The notes under the pieces: model-generated
The model's database searches: none
What the model saw: only the letters and a program-made list of their open reading frames with translations
What the model was told of the DNA's origin: nothing
Position numbers and translations under genes: made by a program
Source of the DNA: Gymnopus androsaceus JB14
Taxonomy: Eukaryota; Basidiomycota; Agaricomycetes; Agaricales; Omphalotaceae
Length of the DNA: 64,000 bases
Assembly: GCA_009733575.1 (NCBI GenBank)
Contig: ML769639.1
Span: 1-64,000 of the forward strand
Direction of reading: 5' to 3'
Part shown: positions 55,267-64,000 of the stretch, in pieces
Numbering within the stretch: position 1 is the first letter of the stretch
Layout of the letters: each line of letters opens with the position of its first letter

Positions 55267-56343
55267 CTAGTGAGCTTGTTGGAGAAGACTAACACGCCAT
55301 TTAGCAAGCATGCCAACATCATCATCATCATTATCATTTTCAACTTCAATGCCAGGTGGTGGATTGTCAATATCCACATTGGCAGTATGAGCTACCTGCC
55401 AACATCACAATTAGTATCGATTGCGTAGGAGGGGGGGAATAAATTTATCATGGCTGCAGCCCAAAGACGGATCCAGTACATTGTGAGAGGGACATGTTTT
55501 CCTGTGGGATTGACGGGACACCTGGATGAGTGGCAGGACTTGTCATTACATGTGTGATGAGTGATTAGTTTGTTGATGAACTCCAAGATTTTGTCTTCCT
55601 CTTCCGATGATTCATGCTTCTGGAATATCAATTAGGGAAAACAACAATGAAAAAGGAAATGAAGACTAACCTTCTTGCTTTTCTTCTTCACCATGGTAGC
55701 AGGCTCCAGCTCTGGTCCAAGATTTTTGTTCAGTACCTGTCCTGGTGGCGGCTGAAAACAGCTCACATGAGTATTGAAACATTGACATCCAAAGATGCGG
55801 ACACACCTCAAGCTCTTCAATGCTAAGCTTTATAGAACCCTTGGTTTGTTTGAGCATGTCATTATAACCAGCTTCATCTGCCAGCAAACCCTGCTTCCCG
55901 CGAACAGACCAAATGACCTTGAACAAAGATGACCTAAAATCCCCAGCAATGATCTTGAAATCCCATGGCACAGGCAAGTTGCCCAATCCTTTGACACTCT
56001 GTGTTACTTCCTCCATAAATTCACCCATGCACGCATATTCTGAGATGAAGAAGGTCTTTCCAGTGACTTTGGGTCTTGCAGCATTCTGGTGACGCTTTTG
56101 TCCAGCAGGAAGATGGGGGAAAAGTGCAGTAAGCACAGGCTCATATTGTACTCCTTGCCTGTCATTATAGTCTGATTCTAAATACACATAGTATCAATGA
56201 TGATCTTATGCAGAATGATAAGTTTTTGCACCTGGTTCTTGATCATTCCCTTCATGACCATTGTCACCTTCATATCCATCAAAAGGATCATTTGTCCTGG
56301 ATATATTATCTGAATCTTGAGAAAAAGAGCCCACAGAAGACAT
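55267..56343 (-). CDS. Uncharacterised agaricomycete protein with a C-terminal Cys/His cluster
   Basis: ATG 56343 (MSSVGSFSQDSDNISRTN), then an acidic segment. A GTGCAAAAAC...TTTAG intron joins P to ESDYNDRQGVQYEPVLTALF in phase. The exon includes FISEYACMGEFMEEVTQSVK and FKVIWSVRGKQGLLADEAGY. Further GT-AG introns join it to PPPGQVLNKNLGPELEPATM and KHESSEEEDKILEFINKLIT, followed by HHTCNDKSCHSSRCPVN, a Cys/His-rich motif, and MYWIRLWAAAM. The probable last exon reads VDIDNPPPGIEVENDND and stops at 55267; its splice donor was not identified. No break seen. Function unknown; the gene style matches a widely copied mushroom family. Confidence 0.55.
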
Positions 56344-56969
56344 AGATAAAAAGACAACGAATAGAGGATATTGAGTGTTGAGGATGGACGCGCGTGCTGG
56401 TTATTCTCTCAAAATCTCACATGTGCCAATTTGAATAAATATTTTTTCCAAAAACCCATTATATTTGAAAATAGCAATAAAATGACCAGATGTTGATTTT
56501 TTTTCTTGAGCTTTGCTGGTGGACTAACTAACTACATAAGCATTCCCACGCCCATATATGGTATATCAAGATAAGGTTTTATCATAAATTGCTCTCTACA
56601 GAGTCAGAAGACACTGTTAAGACACTGTACCTTCAATTTGAGCTTTTTTTAGCATCCATAAGCCATAACAAATCCCATTTTCCTTCTTAAACACCAATAC
56701 AGTGATACTACTCATATATTCTGCTTTGACTGGCCAAAGCAAGCAAGTAAGTACATGGGAGCCAGGAGGTGTAGGAAGGCTGTAATGTATACAATGGATG
56801 GTATTTACTTACAGGTAGTGTAAGATATATACATTTTGAAGTTTCCAGACTGCCAAAAGTGGTCAAAATAGGCAAAAAAAAATAGGTCAATCTTTAGGGT
56901 GTCAAATTTTTTTTTTTTGGGCTGGGGGGCTGGACTAACTAACCTAGGCCTGATCAGGCGCTAAATTCT
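56344..56969. other. Gene-free stretch including the shared 40-bp sequence
   Basis: At about 56,445-56,483 lies the reverse complement of the sequence at 23,519-23,576 (TAATGGGTTTTTGGAAA region). The rest is AT-rich and without supported genes. Confidence 0.5.
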
Positions 56970-57936
56970 TTGAACCCCCTTGATTTTGTCTCTCTCAATA
57001 ACAACCTTCACTCTGCCTTCACATTCTCATTTAAAGTGGCTCACACATGTCACGGAATATTGATAAACTCATCGGAGACCCTGGAGCCCAAGTCGTTGCA
57101 GAGATCACAAAAATTCTGTGCCAGGTTTGGCATACCATGCATAACAGTTGGACCACTTCTCCCCAAACCGGTGCTGCTCACCGATAGTCTTCAATCCAAT
57201 GTCATAAATGCACTTGAAAGATATGGAGAGGCGCAAACAACCTATATCTTGTTTGGAAGCTTTCTCACTCCAACAAGAGAGAAAATCATTCTTCTTGCAA
57301 CAGTCTTAAAAGACTGACAAGAGTCGTTCATCTGGTCCGTTCATGATTCATCCGTACTTCCTCCCAAGTTTGAAGATGAGGTTAGGGGATTTGGTGTCAT
57401 TGTAGAATGGGTTGATCAGATTGCCCTCTTGCACCATCCTGGTGTTGGATTCATTATTTCTCATGAGTGCAATTTCTAAACCTCATCATACAGGTGTAAT
57501 CATTAGCTTATATAGATATGGGTTGGAATACTGTGCTCGAAACTTGTGCAATGGGAAAGCCTATGCTTGCGTGGCCTATTGGTTAGCTCACTCAATTTTA
57601 GATATCTACAGATTCTTAAAAACAATTGTAGATCATGACCAGGTCTATAATGCATATTTAGTCACGGAAATATTCGGTTCTGGAATCACGTTCCTGGATA
57701 ATACCGTTGGACCCTCCAGCAACGAAGTATTTGATCATGCTTCTTTCAAAGATGCCCTTCACAATACTTTTAACCTTGCATTACATGCGCCTGCTGGCAA
57801 TCAAGCTAGAGTACGTGCCCAACAGATTGGCGCTGATCTGCAGGGCAGTACCCAAGGTAGCAATAACACCAGGACACCAATAGACTCATTAATTGGCCAC
57901 ATCCACTATAGCTCAGGGACCGAGAGCAAGGTCTAG
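56970..57936 (+). pseudogene. UDP-glycosyltransferase pseudogene (second UGT)
   Basis: GT1-type sequence. It reads CHGILINSSETLEPKSLQ (about 57,047), then FGSFLTPTREKIILLAT (about 57,250), a stop after LKD at 57,318, SFIWSVHDSS, EVRGFGVIVEWVDQIALLHH (about 57,375-57,440) and PGVGFIISHEC, the donor-binding PSPG-like region, where the expected HCGW-type motif is lost. The frame then changes repeatedly, and a C-terminal frame ends at 57936. The N-terminal acceptor domain is mostly missing. It is distinct from the UGT at 15-17 kb. Confidence 0.7.
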
Positions 57937-58713
57937 TACTAATCATACTTGAAGTCAAAAACATATATTGACAAGATCTTACAGCTAAGCACAAAACTAT
58001 GATATGGTCAGGCTTTAAATAACGGTTGAAATTTCCCCAGGTCGTGGACATACATACCTCATTTATTCTTGAATCGTTCTAGAGCTCTGCGCCGCTCTAC
58101 GCACAGTACTTATGCTGCATTATACTAGATCTCCGTCACTGTCAAGTGTTTTTTTTAATGAAAACTCTTCCAATTGAATGGTGTATGCACGTGCGCCTTA
58201 CTGCCAATATAGGCAAATAGACACTGAACAATGAGTGATTCCTTCTCCCTGAGGATGGAGCATATACTATAGAACAGCTTGAAGATGCAAGGGTTGGTGA
58301 TATACCAAAGCAATCCCATCACGGAGAAGATAGTTTGTTACCGGAATATATACCTTTCATGAGGGAACTCGGATCAGCACAATTTGAAGGGTAAGCATGT
58401 CCATCTTCATTTGGTCTGTAAGTGCATTATTACGCATGGCATTCACACACGCTTGCACTTCCTTCACAGACCCAGGTTTAACACCATTCAAGATCCACAG
58501 TTTATGACTTTCCCATTGAATCCGGTTCTCTTATATATATATGTGAGCTCACAATGCCTGGTTCAAGGCCATACACATCCGTATATGTACTACTCACAGA
58601 TCTAGAATCCGACTTCATGCCTATTCGGTACTTGAATCGATCAAGGTCAATGAGTACAGAATTAAACATGCCCACATACCTTAAGCTGTTTAGTGTGGAA
58701 AGCAAGAAACGTA
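57937..58713. other. Gene-free stretch upstream of the Copia element
   Basis: A short frame at about 58,240-58,395 (EDARVGDIPKQSHHGEDSLL) looks protein-like but is isolated. Nothing else is supported. Confidence 0.3.
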
Positions 58714-59070
58714 TGTTGGAATATCAAAGGTAAATATATCTTATCAAACTATACATGGAACGCTTTCTTGTAGTCTCCACTTGTTTGTATCACCATCCCA
58801 TGCACTCCACTACTATTGTCTTGCAGACTCCACTCAGTCTCTCGCCGCATCCACTTGCTCTCTCATAGTACCCACCTTACCGTATGGACAGTAGCCACAC
58901 ATATTCACGCAGTAGCCACTTGCCTGATATATTGTTTGTACATAGGACTGTATATAAAGCCTAGTACCATACCCTGTAAATCCACCGTCATCTCCCATTG
59001 ATCTGTGTGATTGCTACTACTAAGTCCTGTGTGGACTTGCAGCTGCTACTTCCTATTTAGGAACATAACA
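58714..59070 (+). repeat. 5' LTR of the Ty1/Copia element
   Basis: Begins TGTTGGAATATC and ends GGAACATAACA, with TG...CA termini as expected for an LTR. A TATA-like GTATATAAAGC lies near 58,949. The partner LTR is beyond the window. Length 357 bp. Confidence 0.75.
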
Positions 59071-59071
59071 C

Positions 59072-59091
59072 TAATAGGTTATGGGCCCCAG
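59072..59091 (+). other. Probable primer-binding site
   Basis: AGGTTATGGGCCCC directly after the LTR resembles the complement of the anticodon-loop region of initiator Met tRNA (GGGCTCATAACC), the half-tRNA priming site used by many Copia elements. There is one clear mismatch. Confidence 0.5.
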
Positions 59092-59134
59092 CCTTAACCA
59101 TTGACGCATCTATTTGTGGACATAACCCTTGTTG

Positions 59135-61170
59135 ATGTCACAATCTAGGCCTACTGCACCAGCAGCTCGCAGAACAGCATCAGGACAAGCCGCCGCCGCA
59201 GCAGCATCCAGCAGTAGACCAGCACCTCTACCATTACTATTACCAGCCACTGGTCTGAAGGCACCTTGTGCTTCGAAATCTCATATAGCGGACAAAGATG
59301 AAACCCGCAACAGGTGGTGGAATCCAAGTGACCAGAAGTGGTTTGTTTGTGCTAAACAGCCTTGCCCAAACCGGTATGATACACCTCACAAGGATACTAA
59401 ATATACTGCAGAATTACCGGATTACGCCGATCTACCTGACATTGGTCAGGAACAATTCATCAAAGTCGCAGAAAACAAAAGACAGGAGAAAAGACATAGC
59501 AAATGTCTAGCTGGCAAACAGAAAGCCACAGCCTCATCTTCATCTAATCCCACTCCAGCACCTACTCCTTCACCAGCTCCAGTTTTGTTACTGAAACAAG
59601 AGCCACAGAAAACACCACCTCCACATCCACCAAATCCATCTCCACAGCCATCTCCACAGCAAACTCCACAGCCCTTACCGAGTGATCTTCCACAAAGATC
59701 TCCACCCTCATCTCCATCAGATTCAGGATCTGAATCATCAGGGGCATTTGAATCAGATTCTGATGATGACAATATGTCTAAAGCACTAAAAGCCTTTGAT
59801 AAGGTTACAACCTTAAAGTCAGATGGATTAAACTGGGATACGTGGAAAACTTGAGTGGAATTTGCAGCCAGATCTATTGGCTACCAGTGCTATTTCGAAT
59901 GGAATCCACAAGTGACAACGGATCCAGACGCAACGCAGAATGATAGAGAAAAGGACAATGACCTTTTGAATGCTATCATTGGCAGGTTATTGGATGGAAT
60001 ATTCCCAAGGTATAGGAACTACAACAACACAAAACGGTTGTGGGAAAATTTACTTGCTGATTATGATTCTAAAAACACTCTTACTGAATCATTTTTACAA
60101 AGACAACTCCACACTATGCAATGCACCGACCCATCCAAGGTCAGTAAACATTTGGATGACATGATCAGCATCCGGGACAACCTCACAACTAGGGGAATCG
60201 ATATCAACGACGATATATTTGTCAACACCATTATGTCCTCTGTCCCCGACACCTTCAAAGCCACCATAAATGCATTGGCTGTTTTCTCCGTGAAAGCAGA
60301 CAAGAAGCTCAGTCCTGCCGAGCTTATTTCCACCATTTGTGCTGAATCAATGGTACACCAAATGCGCCATGATCACAAGAAGGAATCAGCAAACTATGCT
60401 GGTAACAGGGGACATCAGGAAAAATAGTCTGGGCCCAGGGCTGACTTTAGGTTGACCCACAATGACCTAAAGAGACTTAAGGGAACTTAAGGATACCTAG
60501 GTCTCCTAGGCCACCTAGGTTGCCTAGACTGCCTCAGTTTCTTTGAGGTTGCCTAGGTTGCCTAGGATTTAGGGATAAACTTTGGGAATTTGAGGCAACC
60601 TGAGTAAACCTGAGTAAACCTGAGTAAGCCTGAGCTAACCTGAGGACCCTGAGGTAACCTGAGGTAGCCTAAGGTAGCCTGGGGTAGCCTGGAAGACCCA
60701 AGGTGACCAGGGTGACCAGGGTGACCAGGGTAGCCTAGGTTCCCTAGGTCATCATAGGTTTAACCCCTTTTTGCTGATGGAAGAGGAGGTTTCTGAGGTT
60801 GTGGAAATTCCTTTAGAGGAAATTCCCAAGGCAGAGGCTGAGGCCGCAGAGGATCAATGAGTCATCAGGACTCTGTTTGTTACAACTGCGGAGGTAAAGG
60901 ACACTTTGGAAATCAATGTCCATCGGAGAAACGCAGTCAGGCCAACAAGGCTAAGGAGACAAAAGCTCCTAAAGAGAAGCAGAAGAAGAAGTCGGATGGA
61001 AACTGGAGAGATAGGCCAAAAAACAGCGAAGTGGCATCCTCATCTATGCTTGAGGAAGTACCAGAGTCATCATGGGCAGCAATCAAAATTCCCACTAAGC
61101 ATGGGAATCTTGTCTTTGATTTTTCCGAAATAGCTGATAAATTTGAATTAGCTCTTTCATCACCAAGCAA
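59135..61170 (+). pseudogene. Copia gag with long N-terminal extension
   Basis: Structural polyprotein part. ATG 59135 opens an unusual Ala/Pro-rich extension with RWWNPSDQKWFVCAKQPCPN (59,307-59,366) and a long PPHPPNPSPQPSPQQ-type stretch. The usual gag domain begins ALKAFDKVTTLKSDGLNWDT near 59,785. A TGA at 59,852 interrupts it (WKT then VEFAARSIG), followed by KRLWENLLADYDSKNTLT and FLQRQLHTMQ (UBN2-type gag). At 60,412 the frame enters a 367-bp insertion; beyond it, from 60,782, an RGG-rich segment with two TGA codons leads to a CCHC knuckle CYNCGGKGHFGNQCP at about 60,880. Removing the insertion and one GA restores this frame. Confidence 0.85.
60413..60779. mobile_element. 367-bp CATCAG element (GA-flanked), copy 2, inside gag
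   Basis: Inverted copy of the element at 46,070-46,436, with the same length and ends (CATCAGGAAAAA-like and TTTTTGCTGATG). GA at 60,411-60,412 and 60,780-60,781. Deleting it with one GA joins GNRG to RGGF in the gag frame, an RGG run as expected there, which fixes the borders to the base. Confidence 0.95.
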
Positions 61171-61175
61171 CAATA

Positions 61176-61343
61176 GGGATGTTTCGCTGCGGCAAATTTT
61201 GCTGCTCCAAAATTTGCCGTAATATATAGCAAATTTGGCCGCACTCCATAGAGTTTGCACTACGTCATGCCATAAAAATTTGCCATAAAACTTGGCAAAT
61301 TTTGCCTCTGCCACTGGCAAATTTTGCCGCAGCAAAACATCCC
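61176..61343. mobile_element. 168-bp TA-flanked MITE inside the Copia element
   Basis: Near-palindromic. The left end GGGATGTTTCGCTGCGGCAA and the right end, whose complement starts GGGATGTTTTGCTGCGGCAA, are flanked by TA at 61,174-61,175 and 61,344-61,345. The centre repeats GGCAAATTTTG words. It has the size and TA target of mariner/Stowaway-type MITEs. It lies in the gag-pol spacer. Confidence 0.9.
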
Positions 61344-61444
61344 TAATAGATGTCAGAAATACAATTCTGATACAGTGCAAAACATCAAAGTCGACAGTCC
61401 GCCACCTCTTACTCTTAATGGTGAAGAGGAGGAAGAAGTATATG

Positions 61445-63990
61445 TTGACGCTCATGCTGCAGCCCAGTTACGGAGCAATTCTTTTTGACTCCAGATGCTC
61501 AACCCACATGACACCACTTACCAAAGAACTCAGGAATCAAAGGGAGATTCCGACACGAGTCATCCAGGCTGCTAACGCAGAAACCTTCATGGCAAACATC
61601 TCCAGCACACTCCATCTGGAACTACCAACATTTGAACAAAAGACAAGAATGTTAAAGCTCCCTAACACCCTTCTATGTCCAGACACTCCCAACACACTCG
61701 TATCACTGGGAAAACTTGACAATGATGGTTATGCCATCCACACCGCAAATGGTGAAATGATGATCACAGATTGCCAGGGGAAACTCGTGGGAGTTATCCC
61801 GGAGACTAATGGACTATACCAGATCCCATCACAGGAACACGCTTATTTGACTAAGATTGGCAGGTTTTGAATAAGATTGGCAGGTTGTTATCTCTCTATG
61901 AGGCACACTGCGTCTTAGGTCACCTCAACTATGCTTACGTGAAGCATATGTTCCGAGACAACCAGGTTCATGGAATCGGATTGGATCCGAAGCAAATAGA
62001 CAAACCAGAATGCTGCGCTTGTATGCTTGGGAAAGCATCCAGGTATCCTATCACTCAGGTGCAATCATCTCCACGTGCAGAGAATTTTGGAGACATCTTC
62101 CACATGGACGTGTGGGGACCAGCACAAGTCAGGACGGTAAACCACTGCACTTACACACTGACTTTAGTTGATGAAGCAACTGATTGGTTGGAAGAACCCC
62201 AAATGAAGTCAAAGGACAAGTCATTCGCACAGTACGTGGTTCTCCAAACAGGTCTCCAAACTCAATACGGCACAACTGTTAAAGTTCTCCACTCTGATTG
62301 AGGGGGAGAATTTCTCAGTAATGAATTCACGGCATATCTGGAACGTATTGGGACATGATGATGTCTCACAGTACACAACACCCCAGAACACAATGGTATA
62401 GCGGAACGAGCACATCGAACGTTGCTCAACGCAGTTCGAAGTCTTTTGATCTCATCAGGACTCCCAAAATGGCTTTGGGGATTCATGATGAAATATGCAG
62501 TATATGTTTGGAACAGGACGCCAAAGAAAGCCATTGGAATGGCTACTCCATACAAGAAACAGTTTGGTATTAAACCGGACATTACTAATCTTTGAATCTT
62601 CAGCAGTATTGTTTACGTTAAACAAGAAAAGGAACCTGGTAAATTGGAACCACAGGCCCAGGAAGGACACTGGATAGGACTCGAACCCAAATCGAATGGG
62701 AAATTTAGAAACATTGGTCACCAAGTTGGAACAGCCTGTCATACCAGTTCCAGAAGAAATCGCTGAACCAATCGCACCAGATGAAGTATCTGGGAAACGA
62801 GTCAGACAACCCACCAAGAAGATCAGGGACATCATTGAAGGACTTGGAGAAGGAAGTGATGAGTTGCGACATCTTACCGTATCTCTAGGTCAGGTAACAT
62901 CAGAAATTGAATCTGATCCTTTATCTGTTGCAGAAGCTATGCAACGACCTGACAGCTCCAAATGGTAAAATGCCATGAAGGACGAAATCTCCAGACTCCA
63001 GGAGCGTGGAACCTATACAATCATCACTCCACTGCCAGATGCCAATATTCTCACATCCAAATGGGTCTATTGGACCAAGAAGGATGAACGAGGTCACATT
63101 ACAGGGCACCAAGCTTGTCTTGTTGTATGTGGATTTAATCAGATCCCAGACATTGACTACTTCCCAGACGAGACCTTCACATCTGTCACAAAACTTGCAT
63201 CAGCACATGCTATACTCAGCATTGGAGCTGAGAAGAGCATGATTATTCACCAAATGGATGTGAAATCAGCTTACCTTTACGGGAAATTGGACAACAATGA
63301 GCACATTTTTATGAAGGCACCTCCAGGCATTGATATAGGGGTAAAACCAGGTCAAACTTTACGGCTTAAACTCGCACTTTACAGACTTAAACAAGCCGGT
63401 TGATGATGGTATATGCGATTCAGGGAAATCATGACCCAACTGGGGTTTAAACGGTCTGATTTTGATCACGCTGTTTTCTATTGCACAAATCCCTTCACCA
63501 TCATTTTTATACATGTTGACGACATGACATTGGTTACCGAAACCCTGGCCATCATGGAGAAACTAAAGAAAGATATTGGGGCAATAATCAAAGTTGTTGA
63601 TTCTGGAGAAATCCATTGGCTACTTGGGATCGAGATCCAAAGATCTCTCCATAATAGGACAATTCACTTATCCCAGCGGTCATACATTGACGCCATACTC
63701 TCTTGCTATGGATTCTCGGATATAAAGCTACTCTCTATTCCCTTCGATCCCCACATTCACCTCACCAAAGACCAATCACCTAAAACTGTTGAGGATATCT
63801 CTTTCATGCGCGACAAACCCTACAGAGAGGCCCTTGGCGCCCTCCAGTACTTATCCGTCGCTACAAGACCCGACATCACGTATGCAGTCTCTATCCTTGC
63901 TCGCTTTTCACAAAACCCCGGTATCACTCATTGGAACGGTGTACGCCGTGTCTACGCCTATCTCAAATACACTCAAGACTTTTGGCTCAG
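61445..63990 (+). pseudogene. Copia pol: protease, integrase, reverse transcriptase
   Basis: Protease: ILFDSRCSTHMTPLT near 61,480, where family members have DSG or DSA and this copy has DSR. GAG-pre-integrase: LYEAHCVLGHLNYAYVKHM (61,897) and CCACMLGKASRYP. Integrase: FHMDVWGP (first D, about 62,100), VLHSD then TGA then GGEF (second D, about 62,290), PEHNGIAERAHR (E, about 62,384). Reverse transcriptase: KWVYWTKKDERGHITGHQA (about 63,060), MDVKSAYLYGKLD, YRLKQAG followed by TGA, then IIFIHVDDMTLV near 63,505, where the usual Y of YVDD is H. The frame runs to the window edge. There are about five stops; the domain order is complete up to the RT. Confidence 0.9.
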
Positions 63991-64000
63991 TATGAGCAAC

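Larger units (their letters stand above)
58714..64000 (+). mobile_element. Ty1/Copia LTR retrotransposon, 3' end outside the window
   Basis: The order LTR, PBS, gag, protease, integrase, reverse transcriptase is that of Ty1/Copia. The RNase H and the 3' LTR lie beyond 64,000. Coding regions carry several stops, most of which could be C-to-T changes in CGA or CAA codons. Two small non-autonomous DNA elements are inserted, at 60,413-60,779 and 61,176-61,343. Confidence 0.9.

Noticed and set aside
59446..59772. Gly/Asp-rich minus-strand frame
   Set aside because: Antisense shadow of the Pro/Ser-rich gag extension.

Overview
This window looks like a transposon-rich stretch of a basidiomycete genome, most likely an agaricomycete. 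Coding pieces are short exons separated by 45-70 bp GT-AG introns. The recognisable families (KDZ and Plavaka transposases, Ulp1 proteases, a DUF6532-like protein, fungal GT1 glucosyltransferases, and several uncharacterised families seen repeatedly in mushroom genomes) all point the same way. Family assignments come from reading translations, not from searches.

Layout. 1-3291: a foldback-like structure, with two inverted arrays of a 43-bp minisatellite around a non-coding core. 3.5-5.1 kb: a broken BAHD-like acyltransferase gene (-). 5.4-7.6 kb: a short TIR element hit by a Tc1/mariner element. 8.4-14.4 kb: a 6.0-kb TA-flanked DNA transposon (-) that encodes a Ulp1 protease and a DDE transposase; its transposase is split by a second complete 1,585-bp TA element (+). 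15.2-20.2 kb: the only block of ordinary-looking host genes, a UDP-glycosyltransferase and an ITFG1/TIP-like FG-GAP membrane protein (both -). 20.3-29.5 kb: a TIR element, two rearranged pieces of a second acyltransferase copy, a dead IS630/mariner-like transposase and a decayed KDZ transposase (-). 29.9-33.9 kb: two members of a small coiled-coil family, one with a huge intron made of two nested elements, the inner one with hAT features. 34.7-40.0 kb: two multi-exon genes (-). 40.5-44.8 kb: a Plavaka transposase (+) preceded by a tandemly repeated exon-intron-like unit. 46-51 kb: a third coiled-coil gene, a KDZ fragment, a clean five-exon small gene, non-autonomous elements with GA-flanked CATC ends, and an RNase H1 N-terminal-domain gene. 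52-56.3 kb: two uncharacterised agaricomycete-type genes. 57-57.9 kb: a UGT pseudogene. 58.7-64.0 kb: a Ty1/Copia retrotransposon (LTR, gag, PR, IN, RT) that itself carries two small insertions and runs off the window.

Most of the window is therefore mobile DNA inserted into mobile DNA. Several insertion sites can be read precisely because removing the insert plus one target copy restores the interrupted reading frame. Many premature stops sit where CGA or CAA codons are expected and most are preceded by T, which suggests C-to-T decay at TpCpG. The candidates most likely to be undescribed are (1) the Ulp1-carrying TA transposon, (2) the CATC-ended, GA-flanked non-autonomous elements whose interiors are saturated with a palindromic word, and (3) the three-member coiled-coil gene family around KDZ remains.
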